From Pirellulales bacterium (GTDB lineage Bacteria > Planctomycetota > Planctomycetia > Pirellulales > JALHLM01): a stretch of 7,566 nt of DNA. Location: positions 2,012 to 9,577 of the forward strand of contig JALHLM010000215.1 in NCBI GenBank assembly GCA_022844585.1. Reading direction: 5' to 3'. The position numbers and the translations under genes are program-made. A model generated the notes under the pieces. That model saw only the letters and a list, made by a program, of their open reading frames with translations, was not told where the DNA came from and did not search any database. Position 1 is the first letter of the stretch; each line of letters opens with the position of its first letter. Below are positions 1 through 6,402 of the stretch, piece after piece.

Positions 1-965
<965 letters not shown>

Positions 966-977
966 TTTGCTGCTTAA

Positions 978-997
978 CCAAAGCCTTGCGGCCTCGG
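978..997 (-). other. GNRA-capped hairpin just before mature 16S
   Basis: On the minus strand CCGAGGCC (997-990) pairs with GGCTTTGG (985-978) around a GCAA tetraloop. All eight pairs form, three of them G-U. It ends about 12 bases before the mature 16S end, so it may guide folding or trimming of the 5' end. The role is a guess from position. Confidence 0.5.
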
Positions 998-1120
998 ATA
1001 GTTAGCTGAACAACCAGGTTTGTTTGACCGAGTGGTTTGCAATCCATGGTCGTGAAGCCATGAGATCGCCTCGGTCGGTTTCCGGTCTTACGCCGGCTGA
1101 TTCGACAGGGAACTTCTACC

Positions 1121-1137
1121 AAATTGTCAAAGATCAA
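1121..1137 (-). promoter_or_regulatory. boxA-like rRNA antitermination site
   Basis: The minus strand reads TTGATCTTTGACAATTT. It closely resembles the E. coli rrn boxA region TGCTCTTTAACAATTT. BoxA RNA is bound by NusB-S10 to make RNA polymerase resistant to Rho while transcribing untranslated rRNA. Its place, about 50 bases after the promoter, directly after a hairpin and well before 16S, is the expected one. Confidence 0.7.
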
Positions 1138-1144
1138 AAGCAAA

Positions 1145-1182
1145 CTCGCGGAGGAAACCGGCTTAGCGGCTAACCCCGCGAG
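1145..1182 (-). other. leader stem-loop preceding boxA (boxB-like position)
   Basis: Seven-base perfect arms CTCGCGG (1182-1176) and CCGCGAG (1151-1145) enclose a second stem, GGTTAG paired with CTAAGCC (one bulged G) around a CCG loop. It lies at the very start of the rRNA transcript and ends 7 bases before the boxA-like site. A hairpin followed by boxA is the order of boxB and boxA in E. coli rrn leaders. The structure is seen; its role is inferred. Confidence 0.6.
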
Positions 1183-1190
1183 GGACTCAC

Positions 1191-1218
1191 ATTCTATGCG
1201 AATGAGGCGTCGTGTCAA
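1191..1218 (-). promoter_or_regulatory. rRNA promoter (sigma-70 type)
   Basis: On the minus strand TTGACA (1218-1213), a perfect -35 consensus, is followed after 16 bases by TAGAAT (1196-1191), a 5/6 match to the -10 consensus. Transcription would start around 1183-1187, just before the first leader stem-loop. An A/T tract (AAATAAAAAT, about 1232-1241) lies upstream of the -35 where an UP element could sit. It is placed correctly for the 16S gene and is the best promoter in the window. Confidence 0.85.
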
Positions 1219-1254
1219 CACGTCGCCGGCGATTTTTATTTCGCCTGTTTCGTC

Positions 1255-1306
1255 CTCCCCACCACACGTCTGGTCTGACCGAAGTCAGGCAGTCTTGTGG
1301 CGGGAG
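1255..1306. repeat. 52-base imperfect hairpin with CGAA loop
   Basis: Outer arms CTCCC (1255-1259) and GGGAG (1302-1306) and second arms CCACA (1262-1266) and TGTGG (1296-1300) are separated by a 2-versus-1 base mismatch. At the tip CTGAC (1275-1279) pairs with GTCAG (1284-1288) around CGAA, leaving an internal loop between. No T-run follows on either strand, so it is not a standard intrinsic terminator. It lies upstream of the rRNA promoter and about 200 bases before the plus-strand gene. Confidence 0.5.
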
Positions 1307-1494
1307 AGGTATGTTATCGACCGAATGGGCGTTCGCCTAGGGGCGAAAATGGAAATTTTGAGAATCGTGCTAAGGGCAGATTACGTAATGACTTGGGAGT
1401 GACGCCTGATCGAGAAGTTGAATTGTTGCTCCGGACGAGGACGCGCGTGAGAATTGAAGACGCTCGCAGTTCGGTCGACGCAGTCCGTGCATTC

Positions 1495-1498
1495 GGAG
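1495..1498 (+). promoter_or_regulatory. Shine-Dalgarno GGAG deciding the start at 1505
   Basis: GGAG lies 6 bases before the first of two adjacent ATG codons (1505, 1508). It favours this start over an in-frame TTG at 1454, which would put 17 polar residues in front of the signal peptide and has no comparable ribosome site. Confidence 0.65.
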
Positions 1499-1504
1499 AA
1501 CTCG

Positions 1505-3052
1505 ATGATGACGCGGAAACCACTGGCCTGCCTATTGGTCGGGTTTTTCCTGGCGACGTTGTGCAAATCGCTTTCGTACGGTGCACTTCGCCCCACGTTG
1601 TCGATCCGGCGATTGGCGATCGAGGCCGACGCAATCGTCATCGCGGTGCCGCTTGATCCCAAGCCGGGGGAGATGCCGCACCGGTATCGTGTCGTTGAGG
1701 TGATGCAGGGAACCGAATATGGAGTCGGCGATGAGGTCGTGCTGCATCAAGACGCACTTCCAGAGCTGACGCCGAGTAAATTCGCGCAAAGTCTACGCGG
1801 CGGCGACAAGGTTGCGCCGCCAGAGATCGACAAGGCATTGCTCTTCATCATGCCCCCGGTTGACGGTTGGCCAGTCGTCGACGGCACGGTGCGGGCGGAC
1901 ATTCGTGCGCTGGCCAAGACAGGCGAGGCGCTGCTTCCGCAGCAGGTCATCAATCCAGGAGCGCAGTTCATGCTGCCGCTAAAGGGAGTGACCTGGGAAG
2001 GCATGCTGGTGAAAGTGCGCGCCGAGCTGCCCGAGGTCAATCATGTGCGCGAGTTGCGGGCGATCGAGGATCCTGCGCAACGAAATCGCGCGTTGTTGGA
2101 TTGGATTCGGGCGCACAAAGGGGAATTCGGCGGCGGCTTCGAGGGACAAACGGAGGGCTGGGCGACGTATGAATACAAGCTGTTCGAGTGGATCTACGAG
2201 AGCTGCGTTCCGGAGGATTGCTGGGCCGCGATTGAATTGATGGTTGAAATCCACGGTCGTCCTGATTCGCTTTCCGTCCCATCGTTTTGCTCGCCGGAAG
2301 GTAGAAGTTTGCTTTTGTCAAAGGCTTTTGATGAGCAACTCGACGACAAGTTGCGCCTCACCGCGCTCAAGAAACTCAGCAACTCCTGTTTTTGGCCGCA
2401 ACGCGAGGACTTTCCTTCGATCGTGAATGCGACGCCCGACGAGCAGAATGAAATCATCGATCGGGTCACGCCGCTGCTGAAGCATCAAGAGCCGGAATGG
2501 CGATCCGCCGCAGTCCGTTGCCTCTCCGAAGCTAGCTGGCCCGGCGACGGCAACTTGAATCACTTGGGCACGAAGCGAGCGGTGCCGGCGCTAACCGCGT
2601 TGTACGGCGTCGAACGCGATGCGCATGTCCGCGAGCAATTGGCAACGGCGCTGCGCCTCATGGGCGACGAATGGACCTGGCAGCAGACTAGCGGCAATCC
2701 GCGCGGCATGGTGGTGATTGCGCGCGTCGCGGAGGCTCGCGCAGATGAGTTGGTGTTTCAAGTGAACTTCATGTACACGCGCACGCAGCGCACGCTTCCG
2801 CCCGTGGCCAAGTTTGAACAGCGCGATGAACGCGGCGATGTCGCAATCTCCGCCGGCGTGACGCCAATCGTTAAGATGACGAAGGACCGAGCCATGCGGG
2901 AAGTGAGCACTTGGATCGAACGCGGCGAACTGACGCTTCCGGTTGGCGATCTCCAATCCGGCGTCTGGCAGGTCACCTTCGAAGGCTTCACGGACGAAAA
3001 CGAACCGTGGCACTCGGAGCCGATCGAAGTCACGCTGCCCGTGGCGAAATAA
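1505..3052 (+). CDS. secreted protein of unknown function with HEAT-like middle
   Basis: A 515-residue protein I do not recognise as a named family. It begins with a clear Sec signal peptide: MTRK, then the hydrophobic stretch LACLLVGFFLATL, with likely cleavage around residue 26, so it should act outside the cytoplasm. Residues ~31-85 (LSIRRLAIEADAIVIAVPL, then RYRVVEVMQGTEYGVGDEVVL) resemble a small beta domain seen at the N-terminus of other secreted planctomycete proteins. Residues ~185-390 are mostly helical; around 325-387 (EWRSAAVRCLSEA, then AVPALTALYGVERDAHVREQLATALRLMG) they look like two HEAT/armadillo-type repeats, a protein-binding scaffold. Residues ~400-515 look like a beta-sandwich ending in PIEVTLPVAK. 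No catalytic motif is visible. It is divergent from the 16S gene and convergent with the barrel gene, so it is probably transcribed alone. The coding call is firm; the domain reading is by eye. Confidence 0.85.
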   Translation: MMTRKPLACLLVGFFLATLCKSLSYGALRPTLSIRRLAIEADAIVIAVPLDPKPGEMPHRYRVVEVMQGTEYGVGDEVVLHQDALPELTPSKFAQSLRGGDKVAPPEIDKALLFIMPPVDGWPVVDGTVRADIRALAKTGEALLPQQVINPGAQFMLPLKGVTWEGMLVKVRAELPEVNHVRELRAIEDPAQRNRALLDWIRAHKGEFGGGFEGQTEGWATYEYKLFEWIYESCVPEDCWAAIELMVEIHGRPDSLSVPSFCSPEGRSLLLSKAFDEQLDDKLRLTALKKLSNSCFWPQREDFPSIVNATPDEQNEIIDRVTPLLKHQEPEWRSAAVRCLSEASWPGDGNLNHLGTKRAVPALTALYGVERDAHVREQLATALRLMGDEWTWQQTSGNPRGMVVIARVAEARADELVFQVNFMYTRTQRTLPPVAKFEQRDERGDVAISAGVTPIVKMTKDRAMREVSTWIERGELTLPVGDLQSGVWQVTFEGFTDENEPWHSEPIEVTLPVAK

Positions 3053-3066
3053 ATGGCGTAAGGCGT

Positions 3067-3101
3067 CATCACGATTTCAGCCCTAAGGCCGGGCCGTGAT
3101 G
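3067..3101. terminator. hairpin between convergent genes, possible two-way terminator
   Basis: Perfect 7-base arms CATCACG (3067-3073) and CGTGATG (3095-3101) enclose a second stem GCCC (3080-3083) with GGGC (3091-3094), leaving a 6-base bulge on one side. It lies 14 bases after the plus-strand stop and 21 bases past the minus-strand stop, the right place to end both transcripts. No T-run follows on either strand, so termination here would not be of the classical type. An overlapping weaker stem GCTCC/GGAGC (3101-3105 with 3116-3120) is also possible. Confidence 0.4.
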
Positions 3102-3122
3102 CTCCAGATCTGCTCGGAGCGT

Positions 3123-3989
3123 TTAGAAACGCCAGCCGACGCCGATGTTCGAGAAGAAGTTCGGGGCGTCGTCGGTCATGCCCCAGCCGAGGCGGGCGCC
3201 GAGTTCGAGGTTTTCTGTGACCAGGCAGTGCATGCCGGGGCTGAGAAAGGCGCGGGTGAATTCTGCTTCCGCGCCTTGCGAGTTAATGCTGAAGTATTCG
3301 GCGTGGGCGTGCCAGCGCTCGTTGATCGGGATGCGGAGCACGACCGATGGCGCCCAGAGGTTGAAGGCGTTTTCGGCGGTATGTTCGGTTACGTAGTGAA
3401 TGGACGAATCGAGTCGCCAGCGATTGGCCAGTTCCCAGCCAAATGTATAGGTCGCAAGGAGGTCGGTATCGTTCGATTCGCCGCTGGTCGGCGTAAAGCC
3501 TTGCACGATCATCGCGCTCCGCGGCAGCCAGCGATCTTGTTCGGTGACGCTCGCCTTGAAGCCATACAAGAGTTGCGATTCGCGCTCGAGCTCCCCGCCG
3601 GCAGGCGCTTCGCCTCCCGCGTTTCCGGAAACGAGATCGCCTGCGCCGCCGACTTCATAGTTCCAGCCGAAACGCAATTCGAGGCGATCGCTCAGGCCGC
3701 GCCGGATGAGGATTTCTGGAAAGCTGTGCGTCTCGGCGACGTCGCGATTGTCGATGAACGAGTACGAGGACTCGAAGACGGTCACGCATCGCCCCACCGT
3801 GCTGGTGGCGGGCGTGAAGGCGTCGCGGTCGGTCTCCAGTTCTTCCGCTTCCTCTTCTTCCGCTTCAAATTCCTCGGCAACTGCTTCTTCGACTTCGATT
3901 TGCGACTCGTCCATCTGCGCGATGGCCGTCGTAGCGCCGCTCGGCCCCTGCGCGAGCAACGCGACCGTCAGCAGAAGTAGGCGCCGCAT
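3123..3989 (-). CDS. outer-membrane beta-barrel protein, MetA-pathway/'transporter' type (PF13557-like)
   Basis: A 288-residue exported protein. It has a signal peptide (MRRLLLLTVALLAQ..., likely cut after ATTAIA, residue 24), then a very acidic low-complexity segment (residues 27-54, 16 of 28 Asp/Glu), then the barrel. Residues ~57-112 carry the pattern FTPATSTVGRCVTVFESSYSF, HSFPEILIRRGLSDRLELRFGWNYEVGG, which I recognise from planctomycete proteins annotated as 'transporter' or 'putative MetA-pathway of phenol degradation'. The rest alternates polar and aromatic residues (VTEQDRWLPRSAMIVQGF, YTFGWELANRWRLDSSIHYV) as barrel strands do, and ends GVGWRF, an aromatic C-terminus typical of outer-membrane barrels. 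The substrate is unknown; the phenol-pathway name reflects family history rather than evidence of that role. The ATG has GGAG 7 bases upstream (4000-3997). A terminator separates it from the sulfatase upstream, so it needs its own promoter, which I could not identify. Confidence 0.85.
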   Translation of the reverse strand: MRRLLLLTVALLAQGPSGATTAIAQMDESQIEVEEAVAEEFEAEEEEAEELETDRDAFTPATSTVGRCVTVFESSYSFIDNRDVAETHSFPEILIRRGLSDRLELRFGWNYEVGGAGDLVSGNAGGEAPAGGELERESQLLYGFKASVTEQDRWLPRSAMIVQGFTPTSGESNDTDLLATYTFGWELANRWRLDSSIHYVTEHTAENAFNLWAPSVVLRIPINERWHAHAEYFSINSQGAEAEFTRAFLSPGMHCLVTENLELGARLGWGMTDDAPNFFSNIGVGWRF

Positions 3990-4208
3990 GGCATTTCTCC
4001 AGACGGGCGGTCCCTAGGACGACAGCCCCCATTCGTACGATCCTGGCGCCGCGAAGCACTGCGACTGCCTCAGAATTGATCGGCAAAGTCGTGGCGCTAT
4101 CGACCACGCAAAGGCGCGGCAGGCGACGTCCGCGGCGTGACGCGGAGCCGTTGGTATCGATCATTCCGACTAGGCAAACTTGATGTTTGGACCGATCAAC
4201 TATTGCGC
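3990..4208. other. spacer upstream of the barrel-protein gene
   Basis: About 220 bases with no credible gene. It contains the Shine-Dalgarno GGAG of the minus-strand barrel gene (4000-3997) and must hold its promoter, but no -35/-10 pair stands out. Confidence 0.5.
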
Positions 4209-4245
4209 AAAAAAAAGGGGGGCCGGCTTCGCAGCCAGCGCCCCC
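4209..4245 (-). terminator. strong intrinsic terminator of the sulfatase gene
   Basis: On the minus strand a G/C-rich stem GGGGG...CCCCC (4245-4241 with 4222-4218), with inner stem AGCC/GGCT written on the plus strand as GGCT-TCGC-AGCC (4225-4236), is followed at once by eight T residues (4216-4209). It starts 17 bases after the sulfatase stop. This is a classical Rho-independent terminator and isolates the barrel gene downstream. Confidence 0.9.
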
Positions 4246-4262
4246 TCAAATCGGCAATCGGA

Positions 4263-6014
4263 CTACTCGCCTCCGGTCGTCATGTTCTTGATCTGCTTTT
4301 CCAGCGAGTCCAGGCTCCAATCGCCTGGTTTCTGGCTGGGCGGAAATTCCTTCATGCTCATCAGGAACTCGCTGGCCATCGCCTGCAAGGGAACCAGCAC
4401 GAAGGCCCGGTCGATCATCCAATCGTGGTAGGTGTTCGAGTTTTCCTGCGACTTCTCGAACGGATCGCGACGCAAGTTGAAGAGCAGCGGCAGGCGCAAA
4501 TGAACGAACGGCTCGCGCCACACGTCCAATTGGTGAGCCCGGTTCTCCAAGTAGATTGCTTTCCAGTCCCCTGCGCGCATCGCGACCACGTCACCGGCGT
4601 CGTTGACGTAGATGAACCCTTTGCGGGGCGATTCCTTGGTTTTGCCGCTGAGATAGTCCAGCAAGTTGTAGCCGTCGATGTGGTTCTTGTACGAGCGGCC
4701 GTTGAACTCCGCGCCCTTGAGGAGCTTTTCTTTCACGTCGGGCGCGCCGGCGGCGGCGGCGAACGTCGGCAACCAATCCTCGTGGGAGATGATGCCGTTG
4801 AGCGTCGTGCCGGCCGGGAAATGTCCTGGCCACTTGATGAAGCACGGCACGCGATAAGCGCCTTCCCAGTTGGAGTTCTTCTCGCCGCGGAACGGCGTGG
4901 TACCGGCGTCGGGCCAGGTGTTGTAGTGCGGACCGTTGTCGGTGGAGTATTGCACGATCGTGTTGTCGGCGAGGCCGAGTTCGTCAATCAGCTTGAGCAG
5001 TTCGCCGACGTGCATATCGTGCTCGACCATGCCATCGCTGTACTCGTCCTGGCCGGAGATGCCGATATGCTCGGGCTTCACGTGGGTGCGGAAGTGCATC
5101 CGCGTGCCGTTCCACCAGCAGAAGAACGGTTGGCCGGCCTTGGCCTGACGGGTGATGAATTCCTTGGCCGCGGCCAGAGTTTCATCGTCGATGGTTTCCA
5201 TGTGCTTCTTGGTCAGCGGACCAAGATTTTCGATGGTTTGGCCGCCTTTGCCGTCCGCCTTGCTCTTGATAATGCCGCGCGGGCCGAATTGTTCCAGGAA
5301 GGTCTTGCCGTTGGGCAATTTCATGTCGCGCGGGTAGTCGCGATTTTCGGGTTCTTCTTCGGCATTCAAGTGATAGAGGCTGCCGAGAAATTCGTCGAAG
5401 CCGTGCATCGTCGGCAGGTGTTCGTCGCGATCGCCTTGATGGTTCTTGCCGAACTGGCCCGTCGCGTAGCCTTGGCTCTTAAGGACTGTGGCCATCGTCA
5501 CGTCCGTCTTCTGCCAGCCTTCCGCCGCGCCGGGCATCCCGACTTTGGTCATCCCGGAGCGCACGGGAACGCTCCCACTGATGAAGGCCGCGCGTCCGGC
5601 CGTGCAACTTTGCTGGGCGTAATAATCGGTGAAGGCGACGCCTTCGCGAGCAATGCGATCGATGTTCGGCGTCATGTAGCCCATCATGCCACGGTTATTG
5701 TGGCTGATGTTCCAGGTGCCGATGTCGTCGCCCCAGATGACGAGGATGTTGGGCTTTTTGCCGGCGGTCGGTTGCGCCGTGGCGGCCTGCTTGTTTTGAA
5801 CCTTGTAGCTGGCGAGCGCGAAAACGTTCTTCGACACCGCGCCATCGACGCAACACGATTTCTGTCCGGCGGGCGTCGCATCGGACGCCGCCGTGGTCGT
5901 CTCGGATTCCGCGCGCGCGGTCGGCGAGAACGATAGTCTCTCCGTCGCCGCGGCCCATCCGAGCGTGGCGCCGACGGCGAGCGCTGCGAACGTGTAAACC
6001 TGGTTTCGTTTCAC
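4263..6014 (-). CDS. exported sulfatase (arylsulfatase family, formylglycine type)
   Basis: A 583-residue alkaline-phosphatase-superfamily sulfatase that hydrolyses sulfate esters; the substrate is unknown. From the GTG at 6014, residues 1-25 form an N-terminal signal or anchor (VKRNQVYTFAALAVGATLGW), followed by a flexible Ala/Thr-rich linker with a CC pair (54-55). The catalytic domain starts at KPNILVIWGDDIG, where D96-D97 bind metal. CTAGR at 137-141 is the sulfatase signature, its Cys137 being converted to formylglycine by a separate enzyme not encoded here. GKNHQG (189-194), TRMH (H306), STDNG (D359, N360) and GEKN (K379) complete the expected active-site set. The C-terminus (EFLMSMKEFPP...) matches a conserved planctomycete arylsulfatase group. 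An ATG at 6185 would add 57 residues without signal-peptide character, and lies upstream of the promoter at 6076-6104, so GTG at 6014 is preferred. It is monocistronic: own promoter and strong terminator. Confidence 0.95.
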   Translation of the reverse strand: MKRNQVYTFAALAVGATLGWAAATERLSFSPTARAESETTTAASDATPAGQKSCCVDGAVSKNVFALASYKVQNKQAATAQPTAGKKPNILVIWGDDIGTWNISHNNRGMMGYMTPNIDRIAREGVAFTDYYAQQSCTAGRAAFISGSVPVRSGMTKVGMPGAAEGWQKTDVTMATVLKSQGYATGQFGKNHQGDRDEHLPTMHGFDEFLGSLYHLNAEEEPENRDYPRDMKLPNGKTFLEQFGPRGIIKSKADGKGGQTIENLGPLTKKHMETIDDETLAAAKEFITRQAKAGQPFFCWWNGTRMHFRTHVKPEHIGISGQDEYSDGMVEHDMHVGELLKLIDELGLADNTIVQYSTDNGPHYNTWPDAGTTPFRGEKNSNWEGAYRVPCFIKWPGHFPAGTTLNGIISHEDWLPTFAAAAGAPDVKEKLLKGAEFNGRSYKNHIDGYNLLDYLSGKTKESPRKGFIYVNDAGDVVAMRAGDWKAIYLENRAHQLDVWREPFVHLRLPLLFNLRRDPFEKSQENSNTYHDWMIDRAFVLVPLQAMASEFLMSMKEFPPSQKPGDWSLDSLEKQIKNMTTGGE

Positions 6015-6021
6015 TGGATTG

Positions 6022-6026
6022 TTTCC
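6022..6026 (-). promoter_or_regulatory. ribosome binding site GGAAA for the sulfatase GTG start
   Basis: GGAAA on the minus strand lies 7 bases before the GTG at 6014. It is weak but well spaced. Together with the signal-peptide residues that begin right after GTG, it supports this start over the ATG at 6185. Confidence 0.45.
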
Positions 6027-6075
6027 AAGAGATAGAGATGTTGGGGAGCGCGACGAGCTATGCCAGCTTCCGGAA

Positions 6076-6104
6076 CTTATAAGCGGGGGATGACCGGAGT
6101 TCAA
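6076..6104 (-). promoter_or_regulatory. probable sulfatase promoter (sigma-70 type)
   Basis: On the minus strand TTGAAC (6104-6099) and TATAAG (6081-6076) are separated by exactly 17 bases. Transcription would start near 6069, giving a leader of about 55 bases before the GTG at 6014. The -10 is a 5/6 match and the -35 a 4/6 match. Its place between the two candidate starts rules against the longer reading frame. A TTCCGGAA palindrome (6068-6075) lies at the expected start point. Confidence 0.65.
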
Positions 6105-6200
6105 CTCAATCGCGCCGTTCAGCTGCTCGAAATCACTTACCGCGATTGTTTTGTGGCGCAGCGCAGAGTCGTCTGTGGCGACCATCTTATCGCCCCAAGT

Positions 6201-6224
6201 GTACGACAGTTATTCCTATCGTAC
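6201..6224. repeat. inverted repeat, possible operator
   Basis: Arms GTACGACAG (6201-6209) and CTATCGTAC (6216-6224) are inverted copies matching at 8 of 9 positions around a 6-base A/T-rich centre (TTATTC). The symmetry and spacing resemble a dimeric repressor or activator site. It lies about 100 bases upstream of the sulfatase -35 box. The binding protein is unknown and no regulator gene is visible nearby. Confidence 0.45.
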
Positions 6225-6307
6225 GGCATTGTGGACGTGCGCTATGAATGATCGCCCCGGTGGGGACGGGTTGCGAAAAAGCGAGGCGAGCAGCGACGCC
6301 GGCGACC

Positions 6308-6341
6308 TTGATGCGGCTGGCCGCAGGAGCCGATGCATCAA
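6308..6341. terminator. hairpin downstream of the TIM-barrel gene, possible terminator
   Basis: Arms TTGATGC (6308-6314) and GCATCAA (6335-6341) plus inner arms GGCT (6315-6318) and AGCC (6328-6331) make an 11-pair stem with a 3-base bulge and 9-base loop. It starts 61 bases after the stop of the gene at 6403 (minus strand). No T-run follows, so a terminator role is plausible but unproven; it could equally stabilise the mRNA end. Confidence 0.35.
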
Positions 6342-6402
6342 CTGGCGTGGATATGTGGGGCGTCTGAAAACGTCTCGCGCGGTCGTGCCAGCAATGCAGA
6401 CG

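Larger units (their letters stand above)
966..1186 (-). other. 16S rRNA leader (transcribed, removed on maturation)
   Basis: The ~220 bases between the inferred transcription start (about 1183-1187) and the mature 16S end are rich in potential RNA structure on the minus strand. In transcription order they hold a stem-loop at 1182-1145, a boxA-like site at 1137-1121, a long stem GACCGAG/CTCGGTC (1076-1070 with 1032-1026) enclosing a CATGG/CCATG stem (1062-1058 with 1049-1045), and an 8-pair hairpin with a GCAA tetraloop (997-978) ending about 12 bases before the mature end. No open reading frame here looks real. This layout resembles bacterial rRNA leaders that serve antitermination and pre-rRNA processing. 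The function is inferred from position and order; the base pairing is read by eye. Confidence 0.75.
1219..1504. other. divergent spacer between rRNA promoter and secreted-protein gene
   Basis: About 285 bases without a credible gene; the short open frames here lack ribosome sites and protein-like composition. It holds the A/T-rich tract upstream of the rRNA -35 box, which is also flanked by a GGCGA/TCGCC inverted repeat (1228-1232 with 1241-1245), the complex hairpin at 1255-1306, and a small perfect hairpin TTCGCC-TAGG-GGCGAA (1332-1347). A promoter for the plus-strand gene at 1505 must lie here, but I find no hexamer pair good enough to name. Confidence 0.6.
6015..6402. other. regulatory spacer between TIM-barrel and sulfatase genes
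   Basis: A 388-base stretch without a credible gene. It holds the sulfatase leader and promoter (6015-6104), a 9-base inverted repeat at 6201-6224, a short CCCC/GGGG stem (6255-6265) and a hairpin at 6308-6341. Its length between two genes on the same strand suggests separate transcription units. Confidence 0.6.

Noticed and set aside
1358..1387. TTGAGA with a downstream TACGTA as promoter of the secreted-protein gene
   Set aside because: The -10 match is poor and spacing does not fit well; chance occurrence is likely.
1297..1656. 119-residue plus-strand reading frame before the secreted-protein gene
   Set aside because: It starts at GTG without a ribosome site and overlaps the clear signal-peptide gene by about 150 bases in another frame, with an Arg-rich composition typical of a shadow frame.
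3096..3980. 294-residue frame opposite the barrel-protein gene
   Set aside because: It mirrors the whole minus-strand gene; the minus strand has signal peptide, barrel pattern and family features, and this frame has none. GC-rich codon use opens such antisense frames.
4137..5936. 599-residue frame opposite the sulfatase gene
   Set aside because: It is antisense to an unmistakable sulfatase, crosses its terminator, and is rich in repeated Val/Gly/Arg without domain features. It is a codon-bias shadow despite its length.
6015..6185. 57-residue N-terminal extension of the sulfatase (ATG at 6185)
   Set aside because: The added residues are polar and non-conserved in character, a good promoter lies inside the extension, and the signal segment begins at the GTG at 6014.
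6361..6402. Possible terminator directly after the TIM-barrel stop (CGTCT...AGACG then TTTT)
   Set aside because: Only 5 pairs with a long loop and a 4-base T-run; too weak to call.
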